Positions 25,506 through 34,477 of a stretch of DNA of 64,000 nt are shown one piece after another (positions within the stretch are counted from its first letter, which is position 1; each line of letters begins with the position of its first letter). The stretch is from Chloroflexi bacterium 54-19. Its GTDB lineage: Bacteria > Chloroflexota > Chloroflexia > Chloroheliales > Chloroheliaceae. The DNA is taken from assembly GCA_001898225.1 (NCBI GenBank), contig MKTJ01000077.1, forward strand, positions 566,352 to 630,351, written 5' to 3'. Position numbers and translations under genes: made by a program. Below the pieces are notes generated by a model. It saw only the letters and a list, made by a program, of their open reading frames with translations. It did no database searches and had not been told where the DNA came from.

Positions 25506-26480
25506 CTAACTGGAAAAATTCGAACTACCCGGATGGAATAACGCGCCGACCGAGGCGCCGGCGTGGACCCGCATAATACACTCGCCGAGCAACCGCGCCA
25601 CCGTCAACACCTTGATATTGGGAATTTGTTTGGCCTGGGTCAAGGGCACCGAATCGGTAATAACCAGTTCTTGTATCGGGCTCTTTTTGAGCCGTTCAAT
25701 AGCGGGGCCGCTCAGGATGCCGTGGATACAGGCGGCGTAAATTTCGGTCACACCTTCATCGGCCACGCGCTGGGCGGCCTGGACCATCGAGCCGCCCGTA
25801 TCAATCTCGTCATCAATCAGGACGGCCTGGTGACCTTTGACCGTACCAATTAGGTTGAGGACCGATGTGCGGTCGTCGTTACCGGTGCGGCGTTTTTCAA
25901 TCAGGGCCAGGGGGCAATTGAGCAATTCGGCAAAGTTGCGGGCGCGCTTGGCGTTGCCCAGGTCGGTTGAAACCACGACCGGGTTGGTGAGTTGTTTGGC
26001 GACAAAATAGTCGGCCAGGATATGCACCGCCGTCAGGTGGTCTACCGGTATATTAAAAAACCCCTCGATTTGCCCGGCGTGTAAATCTACCGTGAGGACG
26101 CGGTTGGCCCCGGCCACTGTTATCATGTCGGCCAGGAGACGCGAGGTAATCGGTACGCGAGGCTGGTCTTTTTTGTCGGTGCGGCCATAGGCGAAATAAG
26201 GCAGGACCGCCGTAATGCGCCCGGCGCTGGCCCGTTTGAGCGCGTCAATCATGATAAGTAGTTCCATGATGGAGCGATTGACCGGGGTGGAAAGGGATTG
26301 GATAACGAAAACATCGTTCTCTCGGACGCTTTCATTTATCTTACAAAAGATATTTTCGTTGGAAAATTCGAAAATCTCGGCCCGGCCCAGCGGTAAATTT
26401 ATATACTCACAAACATCTTTTGCCAGTTTAGGGTTGGAATTTCCCGTAAACACGTTGATTTCATTATAAAAACCGGGCAT
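25506..26480 (-). CDS. prs: ribose-phosphate pyrophosphokinase
   Basis: 324 residues. PRPP synthase motifs include FTGNSNPKLA, LPYFAYGRTDKKDQPR with VPITSRLLA, the metal-binding VDLHAGQIEGFF, and the PRPP loop VLIDDEIDTGGS. It makes PRPP from ribose-5-phosphate and ATP for nucleotide, His and Trp synthesis. It is preceded by tmk on the same strand, an understandable nucleotide pairing. Confidence 0.96.
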   Translation of the reverse strand: MPGFYNEINVFTGNSNPKLAKDVCEYINLPLGRAEIFEFSNENIFCKINESVRENDVFVIQSLSTPVNRSIMELLIMIDALKRASAGRITAVLPYFAYGRTDKKDQPRVPITSRLLADMITVAGANRVLTVDLHAGQIEGFFNIPVDHLTAVHILADYFVAKQLTNPVVVSTDLGNAKRARNFAELLNCPLALIEKRRTGNDDRTSVLNLIGTVKGHQAVLIDDEIDTGGSMVQAAQRVADEGVTEIYAACIHGILSGPAIERLKKSPIQELVITDSVPLTQAKQIPNIKVLTVARLLGECIMRVHAGASVGALFHPGSSNFSS

Positions 26481-26563
26481 TTTATTTATCTCTCCGCGCT
26501 AGTCTTACCAAAAGCCTTATTACAAGTTATCAATAAGCAATAAATGAACTTGAACCCTACAAA

Positions 26564-27262
26564 TCAAACTTTATCCAACAATTTTCTTTCAGCTAGCAAA
26601 GCCAGAATTTGAGCGTGGATTTCTTCACGGGGGCGCATATTTCCCGCCTCGTCGGTGACATCCAGGCGCTGCCAGCCCGGTTCGGTTTCGCAAAGCCACA
26701 GGTATTGTCCGGCCACCACCTCCAAAAAGGTCTGGTTCCGTTCGTGAATGTCGTGGCTGGACCCGGTATAGACGCGGGCGGCTTTCTGGGCCACCATCCG
26801 GTGCGAGGTAGCCGCCGAAGCGTTCAAATATATTACCAGGTCGGGTACGGGCAGGCGGTTGGCCTCAAATTCGAGCCGCTTGAGCCAGGCGATAAAGTCG
26901 GACCGCTGCTCAGGCGGCAGTTTGGCCGAGTGATAGGCCATGTTCGAACCGACAAAACGATTCGCCAGCACAAAACGGCCCTCGGCCAGCCACCCGGCCA
27001 GTTTCGGCTGCGATTCCATCCGGTCCCCGGCGTAAAGCAGGCTGGAAACGTAGGGGTTGACCTCGTAAACATCCCCAAACTCACCATTGAGGTAACGCCC
27101 GACCAGGCGGCCAAAAAAAGAACCCTGGTAGTCGGGAAAATCAACCGTCATTAAAGGGTAATCATTTTTGAGCAAGTAATCGCTTAAAAGCCCAAACTGC
27201 ACGCTCTTGCCGCTACCGTCAAGCCCTTCCAGGACAATTAATTTGCCTTTAGCGTTGCTCAT
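26564..27262 (-). CDS. tmk: thymidylate kinase
   Basis: 232 residues. P-loop EGLDGSGKS near residues 12-20, the DR-like LLYAGDRMESQPK, and ANRFVGSNMAYHSAKL match thymidylate kinases of the longer class. It phosphorylates dTMP to dTDP. I take ATG at 27262; the longer GTG start at 27274 has no RBS, although the AAGGGG before ATG is close (3 bases). Confidence 0.9.
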   Translation of the reverse strand: MSNAKGKLIVLEGLDGSGKSVQFGLLSDYLLKNDYPLMTVDFPDYQGSFFGRLVGRYLNGEFGDVYEVNPYVSSLLYAGDRMESQPKLAGWLAEGRFVLANRFVGSNMAYHSAKLPPEQRSDFIAWLKRLEFEANRLPVPDLVIYLNASAATSHRMVAQKAARVYTGSSHDIHERNQTFLEVVAGQYLWLCETEPGWQRLDVTDEAGNMRPREEIHAQILALLAERKLLDKV

Positions 27263-27473
27263 AGACCCCTTCACTGTTTTGAGTTAAGATTAACCGCAAC
27301 TGTATTGGTTTCGTTCCTGAATTTGACCGAAATCCTAGCTTTTGTATGGTAAAAGGATACCATGAAGCCCTGCCCCATGCAAAGTAATTGACTGGAACAG
27401 GTGGCTGTGCTACCCTCTCACGTTGAACATTAACTGCTTTGAATTCGATGTATAACGAAAAAGGAAGCTCTCA

Positions 27474-28481
27474 GTGACTCACAACTTACTTATTATCAAA
27501 GGTGATGGCATTGGGCCGGAGGTGGTGTCGGCGGCCCGCGTGGTGCTGGAAAATTTGAACCTGGACCTGCATTTCGAGGAAGCCAAAGCCGGTTACGCCT
27601 GTTACCAGGAAGTGGGCGACCCGATTCCCCAGGCGACTATAGACGCCGCCCGCCAGGCCGATGCGACCCTCTTTGGCGCGGTTACGACCCCGCCCGACAT
27701 CCCGAAATACCGCAGCGCGGTGGTTACGCTCCGCAAAGAACTCGACCTCTATGCCAACCTGCGCCCGGTCCGCTCCCTGGGTTTGAAAGGGGCCCACTAC
27801 CGCGACAACCTCGATTTTTACGTGGTTCGCGAGAATACCGAGGGGCTCTATAGCGGCCAGGAAGAAGTTGACGGGGATACAGCCATAGCCAAGCGGATTA
27901 TCACTAAAAAAGGTAGCGAAAGAATCGTCCGGTACGCCTTCGAACTGGCGAAACGGACCGGGAAACGCAAGGTAACAGTGGTCCACAAAGCCAACGTCCT
28001 GCGGCTGACCGACGGCCTGTTCCGCCGGACCGCCCTGGGGGTCGCCGCCGAATACCAGGCTGACGGTATCGAAGTGCAAGAATTGCTGGTAGACACCATG
28101 GCAATGCGCCTGATAAAAGACCCGGAAAATTTTGAGGTTATCGTAACGACCAACCTTTTTGGCGATATTCTTTCGGATGAAGCCAGCGAACTGGTCGGAG
28201 GGCTCGGTGTGGCCGCATCGGGGAATATCGGGGTCAGCGGGGCGATTTTTGAGCCGGTCCACGGTAGCGCTCCCGACATCGCCGGGAAAGGAATTGCTAA
28301 TCCCCTGGCGACCTTCCTCACGACGGTCATGTTGTTACAGCACATCCAAGAGTCTGCTGCCGCCGAACGGCTGCAAAACGCGATTACAAAAGTTATTGCG
28401 GAAGGCACACTCACGCCGGACCTTGGCGGTTCGTCCAACACCATCCAGGTCCGGGACAGGGTTATCGAGCTTTTGGGCTAA
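27474..28481 (+). CDS. isocitrate/isopropylmalate dehydrogenase family protein
   Basis: 335 residues starting at GTG, six bases after AAGGAAG. Motifs: GDGIGPEVV, substrate-binding LDLYANLRPVRS, VVRENTEGLYSG, and the metal/cofactor segment TTNLFGDILSDEASELVGGLG followed by EPVHGSAPDIAGKGIANP. The ENTEGLYSG loop fits NAD-isocitrate or homoisocitrate dehydrogenase at least as well as LeuB (which usually has RELTGGIYFG). The separated leuCD operon therefore need not be its partner. Oxidative decarboxylation of a 2-hydroxy-dicarboxylate is certain in type; the substrate is open. Confidence 0.88.
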   Translation: MTHNLLIIKGDGIGPEVVSAARVVLENLNLDLHFEEAKAGYACYQEVGDPIPQATIDAARQADATLFGAVTTPPDIPKYRSAVVTLRKELDLYANLRPVRSLGLKGAHYRDNLDFYVVRENTEGLYSGQEEVDGDTAIAKRIITKKGSERIVRYAFELAKRTGKRKVTVVHKANVLRLTDGLFRRTALGVAAEYQADGIEVQELLVDTMAMRLIKDPENFEVIVTTNLFGDILSDEASELVGGLGVAASGNIGVSGAIFEPVHGSAPDIAGKGIANPLATFLTTVMLLQHIQESAAAERLQNAITKVIAEGTLTPDLGGSSNTIQVRDRVIELLG

Positions 28482-28508
28482 TTTTTCTAAAAGTTAAGGC
28501 TTATAAAG

Positions 28509-28543
28509 TGAGCTATCCCGAATTTTGAATCTGGGATGGCTCA
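28509..28543 (+). terminator. Rho-independent terminator
   Basis: TGAGCTATCCC pairs with GGGATGGCTCA, followed by TTTTATTTT. Confidence 0.8.
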
Positions 28544-28605
28544 TTTTATTTTGGATTATTTTACACACTTGAGACAGCTTTTACCTATTTGGGGTAAAGT
28601 CTCTA

Positions 28606-28772
28606 ACTTGTCATTCCGAGCTCAGTCGATGAATCTCAGCACCGCTGGCGAATATCACTTACTCCCAAGCAAGGCTGATTTGAAAGGTCATTAGGTTGAG
28701 TTTAGGCAGCTTTTCGTTTCGGATATTGTCCAACGGACCGGAGATTCCGTGCGTAGCACGGAATGACAAAGT
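28606..28772. repeat. MITE-like element with imperfect terminal inverted repeats
   Basis: Left end ACTTGTCATTCCGAG ... GAATCTC and right end GAGATTCC ... GGAATGACAAAG are imperfect inverted repeats of about 33 bases flanking a non-coding 100-base centre. Near the right end lies ATATTGTCCAACGGACCGG (28723-28741), whose complement recurs at 17570-17590 and partly at 11920-11933. No transposase is encoded here. Confidence 0.6.
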
Positions 28773-28968
28773 CGAGGTTGTCTATTTAGTATTGTTACCC
28801 TGCTCAATCTTAAGCCTTAAATTCGGGATGACGGATGTTTCTTATAGCATTTTCGACCGGGGTTATCCGCTAATGGTATCGTAAAAGGTAACCCAGGGTC
28901 TCAAGCTGTGGGTAAGAATGATAGGAAAGGGGGTTTAAACCGTTTATATTAATAGGGGTATAAACGAA

Positions 28969-28991
28969 AAAAAGGCCCCAAGGGCCTTTTT
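28969..28991 (-). terminator. terminator of the tRNA-Pro gene
   Basis: AAAAAGGCCC and GGGCCTTTTT form a 10-bp hairpin with a 3-base loop 15 bases downstream of the tRNA 3' end. Confidence 0.85.
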
Positions 28992-29005
28992 CCAAAATTT
29001 CGGTA

Positions 29006-29079
29006 TCGGGGTGAGAGGATTTGAACCTCCGACTTCTTCGTCCCGAACGAAGCGCGCTACCGGGCTGCGCTACACCCCG
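29006..29079 (-). tRNA. tRNA-Pro (anticodon CGG)
   Basis: The minus strand folds into a full cloverleaf: acceptor CGGGGUG/CACCCCG, D-arm GCGC...GCGC with AGCCCGGUA loop, anticodon stem CUUCG/CGAAG around UUCGGGA, and T-arm GGAGG-UUCAAAU-CCUCU. Anticodon CGG reads CCG codons. The discriminator is A and no CCA is encoded. Confidence 0.96.
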
Positions 29080-29236
29080 CCATTGTTGCCATCTGGTTTT
29101 GCACTGCTTCAACGGCAAGGAGCAGTATACCACAAGGCCAGCCCGGTTGCAAGGCCACTTGTGGCTAACTTGCGGCATATGTTAAACTGCCTGGGATAAC
29201 AATTTATTATGGTTGCTAAATAAGGGGATTCATTCT

Positions 29237-30205
29237 ATGGCTGACTATATCCGGGTTTCGGATTGGCCGCAACTGCACGACACACTTATGATAGCCTCTT
29301 TCGCGGGGTGGAACGACGCTGCCGACGCCGCTACTACTGCCGTACGCTATCTGTCCGAGCGGCTTTCCGCGGTTCCTTTCGCCACCATTGACCCGGAAGA
29401 ATTCTACGTTTTTACCGATACTCGTCCGACCACAAAATTTAACGCGGAAAACAAACGGGAAATAGAATGGCCGGCCAACCAGTTTTCGTATGTATCGGAA
29501 TTTAACGGTAAGAACCGCTCCCTGGTCACCCTGGTCGGAGTTGAACCGGACTTGAAATGGCGTACTTTTAGCGATGCCTTTTTCGAAATTTGCCGTCGCT
29601 GCAACGTGACGGAACTGGTGATGGTGGGGTCGCTCCTGGCCCCGGTTCCGCATACTCGCCAGGTCCCTCTATCCGGTTTTAGCTCACGGGAAGATATTTT
29701 CCAGAAACTTAAAAAGTTCAATGTCGGCAATTCCCGTTACGAAGGCCCTACCGGGATTGTAGGGGTATTGACCTCGCGCTGCCCGGAAGAAAAGATGGAA
29801 TTCGGCTCCATCTGGGGCGCCGCTCCAAGCTATCTCTCGGCCAGCCCGAACTGGAAGGTTACCAGCGGCATTTTAGGCGCGCTCAACGAAGGCTGGGAAC
29901 TCGGCATCGAACTGGAGGGGGTCCAGGGGCTGGGGATGCGTTTCGAGATGCAGGTAACCGAGGCGGTCAATAACCAGGAAGATGTCGCTTCGTTCGTGCG
30001 TGACCTCGAGGAAAATTATGACGAGGAAGACGGTGACGAGGATGATGAGGATGATGACGAATCGTCACTGCCTGCGGAGCGGGGCGAAAGCCGCCGTTTC
30101 GGTGAGGAAAGCGGCGAATTGCCAAGCGCCGAATTGATTATCCAGGAACTGGAAAAGCACCTCAACCTGCGCCGCAAAGATGACAATCCTCCCCAGGAGA
30201 GTTAA
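29237..30205 (+). CDS. PAC2 family protein
   Basis: 322 residues of the PAC2 (proteasome assembly chaperone 2) fold: MIASFAGWNDAADAATTAV, FYVFTDTRPT, LVTLVGVEPDLKW, VMVGSLLAPVPHTRQVP and GIVGVL. Bacterial PAC2 proteins are widespread in Actinobacteria and Chloroflexota; their role is not settled. A strongly acidic stretch (DEEDGDEDDEDDDE, about residues 258-272) precedes the C-terminal helix. ATG at 29237 follows AAGGGG nine bases earlier; the longer TTG frame from 29213 lacks an RBS. Confidence 0.87.
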   Translation: MADYIRVSDWPQLHDTLMIASFAGWNDAADAATTAVRYLSERLSAVPFATIDPEEFYVFTDTRPTTKFNAENKREIEWPANQFSYVSEFNGKNRSLVTLVGVEPDLKWRTFSDAFFEICRRCNVTELVMVGSLLAPVPHTRQVPLSGFSSREDIFQKLKKFNVGNSRYEGPTGIVGVLTSRCPEEKMEFGSIWGAAPSYLSASPNWKVTSGILGALNEGWELGIELEGVQGLGMRFEMQVTEAVNNQEDVASFVRDLEENYDEEDGDEDDEDDDESSLPAERGESRRFGEESGELPSAELIIQELEKHLNLRRKDDNPPQES

Positions 30206-30624
30206 TTCCTTCAAATCATAAAATCGATAAAATCTAACGGGCGAGCCATAATAAGCTCGCCTGTTGGCATATAATACAAACAGCTAAGTTGATAAGCCAA
30301 AAGACCGATAGCCAGGGGTGGCAAGTTGTGATAAGATTGGTGTGGAAACATCCTTAAAAACATTCGGGCTTGTTGGACTACGGGTAAACATAGCCAATTT
30401 ATGTGATTAATGGCACTGACCGGGGTTAGGTCAGGATAGTTAAATGGAAACGTTAATAATTTGGGTAGACCTGGGAGACTAATGGGTTAGACGCTCCCGG
30501 CAGGCAAAGACGCCTCACTGGCCTGAATATTGTTAGGAAACATTTTTAGCAAGAATATGACCGACAAATAATCCTTTAACAGCTAACAGGTTATGGGTTA
30601 TTTTTGGACAAGAGGCAGGATTTA
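30206..30624 (+). other. long leader with several potential hairpins, no recognised riboswitch
   Basis: The 400 bases before the mannosyltransferase-like gene hold no supported ORF. Short perfect stems follow each other: GGCGAGC/GCTCGCC (30239-30261), CTGACC/GGTCAG near 30416-30434, GGGAG-A-CTAA-TGGG-TTAG-ACG-CTCCC (30474-30499), and CAGGC/GCCTG (30502-30526). A TATAAT stands near 30271-30276. I cannot fit c-di-GMP, c-di-AMP, M-box or cobalamin riboswitch patterns. It may be an unclassified structured leader or sRNA. Confidence 0.35.
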
Positions 30625-32013
30625 ATGGTTGAACGGGACACGCAAACAAACCAGAAAGGCAAACCGGCTCCTTCTACCGTTCATACTCCAATATCGACTT
30701 CCAGAGGTTACGTCTCACCTAAATTTTCTAATTCCCTGAAAACATCCACCCGGACTGTTACGCCGACCAACCTGGTTTCCTATGGGCCTTCGGCGGCGGA
30801 TGCCGGGGAAGTTTTAGTCGCGCCCGATTGGAGCTGGCAACGCTGGCTGGAAAATCTTTGGAAACGTCTGACCGCCGACCCGGCAGTGGCTTTCGCCCTG
30901 ACGGTCTTTATTACGCACCGGTTGTTGTTATTTGCCCTGGGTGCTTTTTTCGCGCCGTTTGTACCGCAGGTGCCCCCCCTTGGGGCCAGCCTCCTGCGGG
31001 ATGTAGACCCCCGCCACTGGGGCCCGGCTTTTTTCTTGCTGGCTCCCTGGCAGCGCTGGGATACCGACTGGTACTTGCATATTGCCCAGTGGGGCTACGC
31101 CATCGGGGATGGCACGACCAACTACCCGCCCCTTTATCCTTTAGGGGTGGCGGTGCTGGGACGGGTGCTGCTGGAACAGTACATGCTGGCGGCCATGCTC
31201 ATTTCGAACCTGGCCTACATTTTCTGCCTGATTTACTTCTACCGGCTTTGTAACAAGCTCTTTTCGATTGATGTAACCCGGCGGGCTATCCTGTTCCTGG
31301 CAACCTTCCCGACAGCCTTTTTCCTCCTGAGCGCCTATACCGACTCGCTCTACCTGGCCCTGACGCTAGCGGCTTTCTATTATGCTGAAGAAAAACGGTG
31401 GTGGCCGGTTATTTTTCTGACTGTGCTGGCTTCCCTCACGCGGTTACAGGGTATTGTACTGGTCGCGCCGCTCGGTTATATCTATATGCAGCACCGCCAG
31501 TGGAATTTTCGCAAGATAGACCGGAAAGGGTTTGCCCTGGCGTTATTACCGCCAATCGGCCTTGGCCTTTACCTTGGCTATGTCTATTTCATCCTGGGTG
31601 ATTTCAACTTCAACAATCACCTGGCAGTGGTCTGGCACGTCAAGTTCGCCTTACCCTGGGAAACCTTCTTTGGTGGGTTGGTCGGCTTCTTCGACCCCAA
31701 CAACGCCCACAACCTGGTCTATAACGTTATGGACCTGATTCTGCTGGTGGTTTTCGTCTGCCTGATAATCATCTGGGCCCAGAAAAAGCTGCCGATGGCC
31801 TACCTGATTTACAGCGTCCTGACCATGCTGGTCTTCCTGACCCGGCAGGGGGTAGACGGCTTCTTCTGGATGAGCCTGAACCGGTATGTCCTGGCAATCT
31901 TCCCGGTCTTTATGCTGGCCGGGGCCATCACTCCTCGCTTTCTCATAAAGGTTAGCGTCTTTGTCCAGGCCATCTGGGCTATCCTGTTTGTCTTCTGGAT
32001 GTGGGCGGGTTAA
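30625..32013 (+). CDS. Gpi18-like (PIG-V type) membrane mannosyltransferase
   Basis: 462 residues. An N-terminal disordered Thr/Ser/Pro-rich cytoplasmic part of about 85 residues precedes roughly ten membrane segments. The luminal-type motif WQRWDTDWYLHIAQWGY resembles the catalytic WD.xWY region of PIG-V/Gpi18 polyprenyl-phosphate-sugar-dependent transferases; NYPPLYPLGV and YTDSLYLALTLAAFYYA also fit. It probably adds a sugar from a lipid carrier to a cell-surface glycan or glycolipid. ATG at 30625 has AGAGGCAGG upstream. Confidence 0.8.
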   Translation: MVERDTQTNQKGKPAPSTVHTPISTSRGYVSPKFSNSLKTSTRTVTPTNLVSYGPSAADAGEVLVAPDWSWQRWLENLWKRLTADPAVAFALTVFITHRLLLFALGAFFAPFVPQVPPLGASLLRDVDPRHWGPAFFLLAPWQRWDTDWYLHIAQWGYAIGDGTTNYPPLYPLGVAVLGRVLLEQYMLAAMLISNLAYIFCLIYFYRLCNKLFSIDVTRRAILFLATFPTAFFLLSAYTDSLYLALTLAAFYYAEEKRWWPVIFLTVLASLTRLQGIVLVAPLGYIYMQHRQWNFRKIDRKGFALALLPPIGLGLYLGYVYFILGDFNFNNHLAVVWHVKFALPWETFFGGLVGFFDPNNAHNLVYNVMDLILLVVFVCLIIIWAQKKLPMAYLIYSVLTMLVFLTRQGVDGFFWMSLNRYVLAIFPVFMLAGAITPRFLIKVSVFVQAIWAILFVFWMWAG

Positions 32014-32034
32014 TTCAGGGTTTTCGAGGGAATC

Positions 32035-32063
32035 AAAAAACTCCTGCTCGGCAGGAGTTTTTT
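32035..32063. terminator. bidirectional terminator
   Basis: AAAAAACTCCTGC-TCG-GCAGGAGTTTTTT is a perfect 13-bp stem with a 3-base loop between convergent genes. Confidence 0.92.
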
Positions 32064-32079
32064 AATTCTCCGTTATAGA

Positions 32080-32640
32080 TTATTCGTCGTTCTGGTTCGG
32101 TTTGCCGAGGTCATCCATATCGAGGCTATTAATAAAATCCCGGAAGACCGCCAGTTTTTCGTCCTCGGCTTTGCTCCGTTCGGGCTTTTCGGAAGTGCCG
32201 CCCGCCGCCGGTTTGGTAGTGGGGGTGGTGTTCCCCTCGCTATCTAGCAAGACCCCGGCTTTATCCATCACCGCTTCGTCTACAAAGATTGAAGCTTTTA
32301 CCCGTACGGCCAGGGCCAGCGCGTCGCTAGGCCGGCTGTCAACCTCGACGTAGCGCCCGTTGACATCCATGATGATGCGAGCGAAGAAAGTATCGTCATG
32401 GAGATCGTTGACCAGGATACTCTGGACGGTCGCGCCGAGTTCGCCGATTACAGCTTTTAATAAATCGTGGGTAAGAGGCCGGGAAACGCTGACATCTTGC
32501 AATTCGACCGCAATAGCATCAGCTTCATATGCGCCGATCCAGATAGGCAGGTAGCGTTCGGCGTTAACTTCTTTAAGAATTACTACCCGGTGCTGAGTAA
32601 CCAGACTCATTCTAATACTATGTATTTTAGCTTCAATCAT
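32080..32640 (-). CDS. bifunctional nuclease (BFN / DUF151) family protein
   Basis: 186 residues. The BFN domain covers residues 1-130 with LPIWIGAYEADAIAVELQ, RPLTHDLLKAVI and VEVDSRPSDALALAVR. Plant members have RNase and DNase activity; the bacterial role is not settled. After a Thr/Gly-rich linker comes a short acidic helical tail (EKLAVFRDFINSLDMDDL). It is transcribed alone, upstream of the lepB terminus by order but with a 137-base gap. Confidence 0.88.
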   Translation of the reverse strand: MIEAKIHSIRMSLVTQHRVVILKEVNAERYLPIWIGAYEADAIAVELQDVSVSRPLTHDLLKAVIGELGATVQSILVNDLHDDTFFARIIMDVNGRYVEVDSRPSDALALAVRVKASIFVDEAVMDKAGVLLDSEGNTTPTTKPAAGGTSEKPERSKAEDEKLAVFRDFINSLDMDDLGKPNQNDE

Positions 32641-32777
32641 GTTGGTTCTCCTAAAAGCTGGAACCGATGCGTCCCGCTGTACCTACAGCTAAGTATACCA
32701 CCTCCGGGCGTGCGCGCAATATACTTGCGGCTTGTACCCGAAATGTTAATTTTTATATTGAGAAAAAAATAGCAAAA

Positions 32778-33647
32778 TCAAGACCCGTATTTTACTTCGG
32801 GTACCACACCCCATTGAGGGCCAGTCGGCCAGTAAACCATCAAGGCTTTACCGACAACAAGGTCAATCGAGAGCATCCCGAATGAGCGCGAGTCGCGGCT
32901 GGCGTTGCGGTTGTCGCCCATTACGAACAGGTGGCCGGACGGCACTACAGCGGCCGGAAATGGGCTGAAAGGCGCTTCTTTGATATAGGGTTCGTCCAGG
33001 GCCACGTCATTGACGTAAACCTTACCGTTTTTGACCTCGACCTTATCACCGGGCAGTCCAATAACCCGTTTAATATAATCCTCGTTTACCACATCAGGCG
33101 GTTCAAAAATGACCACGTCACCGCGTTTAGGCCCACCAAAGAGCCAGGTAATGTTCTGGCCTTCGGGGTGGACACCCGGAATAAGTTTCAACCAGCTATT
33201 TATATCAACGTGAAAATAGGCTGCTTTGTTGACCAGGACCAGTTGGTCGGTATGGAAATTCGGTTCCATACTGGTGCCCAAAATCCGAAAATTCGCGACT
33301 AAACCTTTGACCAGGAAGAAAATCATAACCGTTAGCAGGACGGTTTCAAGCACTTCCCGCCAGAAGCTCTTGACATGGGAGGGTGGGGTAGGAGCGACGG
33401 GCGGTTCGGGCACCCCCTCGATTGCCTCATCCGGGACAATCGCCGGTTCTCCGGTTAGAACCCCATTCCCATCAGGGGCGAATTCAATCGCAGGGTCAAA
33501 CCCGGCATCCGCTGCGGCTTTGGATGGCGATTGGTTTGAGGGCAAATCGGCTTTCAAATCGGTCTCAGGGGTTAAGTGAGCGCCACTGGTAGGTTTTCCA
33601 TTTTGGATGGGCGTGGTAGGCTGGTTTTGTTCAAGCTTTTCGGACAC
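32778..33647 (-). CDS. lepB: signal peptidase I
   Basis: 289 residues. One membrane segment (about 98-115) precedes the catalytic Ser126 (LGTSMEPNF) and Lys193 (YIKRVIGLPGD), and the C-terminal box GDNRNASRDSRSFG is intact. It cleaves signal peptides at the membrane. The N-terminal 90 residues before the membrane anchor are a disordered Pro/Glu-rich cytoplasmic extension, longer than in most signal peptidases. Confidence 0.95.
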   Translation of the reverse strand: MSEKLEQNQPTTPIQNGKPTSGAHLTPETDLKADLPSNQSPSKAAADAGFDPAIEFAPDGNGVLTGEPAIVPDEAIEGVPEPPVAPTPPSHVKSFWREVLETVLLTVMIFFLVKGLVANFRILGTSMEPNFHTDQLVLVNKAAYFHVDINSWLKLIPGVHPEGQNITWLFGGPKRGDVVIFEPPDVVNEDYIKRVIGLPGDKVEVKNGKVYVNDVALDEPYIKEAPFSPFPAAVVPSGHLFVMGDNRNASRDSRSFGMLSIDLVVGKALMVYWPTGPQWGVVPEVKYGS

Positions 33648-34121
33648 TAAAGGCTCCCCGCAAATTGCCGGTCAGGCCACCCGGTCAGGAGGTTGTCAAC
33701 TAAAAGTTTGGCGGCCAATCAAAGTATTTCCCAGGTATTATAATACATCAATTTCAAAATTAAAACCCCTGTTCAGATTAATAGGCCTGTCCGCCCGGTG
33801 ATTAGGAAAATGAGCCTGAATGTGATATAATTATTGGGCAAAAAAAGTAAGAAGGACCTGTGACCTTTGCTAATTACGCTTTAGAGCGTTGCTACCCGCG
33901 TCCTCACCAGGATTTGCCACACTAGCTCCTCTTTTGAGTTTTCGGCCATTCTTCCAGGTTTTTGCTACCGGTTCTCGTAAAGTTTTATGAGTAAGGTGCT
34001 GGCCGCTTTTTCGAAATCCTGCCAATACCCTGCCCTATTTTCGAGATTTGAATAGACCTCCTCCGCCCTTGGTCTATTTAAGACATATAATCTTAATTAA
34101 CTAAAAAACAGGAGAAACAAT
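33648..34121 (+). promoter_or_regulatory. intergenic region with the infA promoter and inverted repeat
   Basis: No gene is supported in the first 400 bases. Near the end, AATAGACC (34051-34058) and GGTCTATT (34071-34078) are perfect inverted repeats. TATAAT follows at 34086-34091, 31 bases before infA. The repeat occupies the place of the -35, so it may be an operator or activator site. Confidence 0.5.
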
Positions 34122-34454
34122 TTGCCCCAAAATAGGAACAATAACCGGCCCGGTCAGGGCAATAACCGTTCCAAACAAAACAATCGCCCTGGTGGCAACA
34201 ACCAGGCAGCCCCCAGTTCGGGCCCATTCCTCAAAGAGCCCAGCAAAGATGCCATAGCCGTGGAAGGTATTATCAAAGAGGCCCTGCCAAACGCGATGTT
34301 CCAGGTTGAACTTGAAAACGGCCATAGCGTTTTAGGCCATATCAGCGGCAAGATGCGCAAGAACTTCATAAAAATATTACCCGGCGACCGGGTTGTGATA
34401 GAGCTTTCACCTTACGACCTGACACGTGGCCGTATAACCTTCCGCTACCGCTAA
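34122..34454 (+). CDS. infA: translation initiation factor IF-1 with long N-terminal low-complexity extension
   Basis: 110 residues instead of the usual 72 or so. Residues 44-110 are a clear IF-1 OB fold: [37 protein letters not shown] and [16 protein letters not shown]. The first 40 residues are Asn/Gln/Arg/Pro/Gly-rich ([20 protein letters not shown]), which I do not know from other IF-1 proteins. The TTG start at 34122 has AGGAG seven bases before it, and no later start has an RBS, so the extension appears real. It is outside the usual ribosomal-protein operon and is followed 23 bases later by a small unknown gene. Confidence 0.9.
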   Translation: MPQNRNNNRPGQGNNRSKQNNRPGGNNQAAPSSGPFLKEPSKDAIAVEGIIKEALPNAMFQVELENGHSVLGHISGKMRKNFIKILPGDRVVIELSPYDLTRGRITFRYR

Positions 34455-34477
34455 GCCTAAAGCCAGGAGGCGTTAAA

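Noticed and set aside
30440-30560. c-di-GMP or magnesium riboswitch suggested by GCAAAGACGCCTC
   Set aside because: The surrounding conserved positions of either class are missing and the stems do not match.
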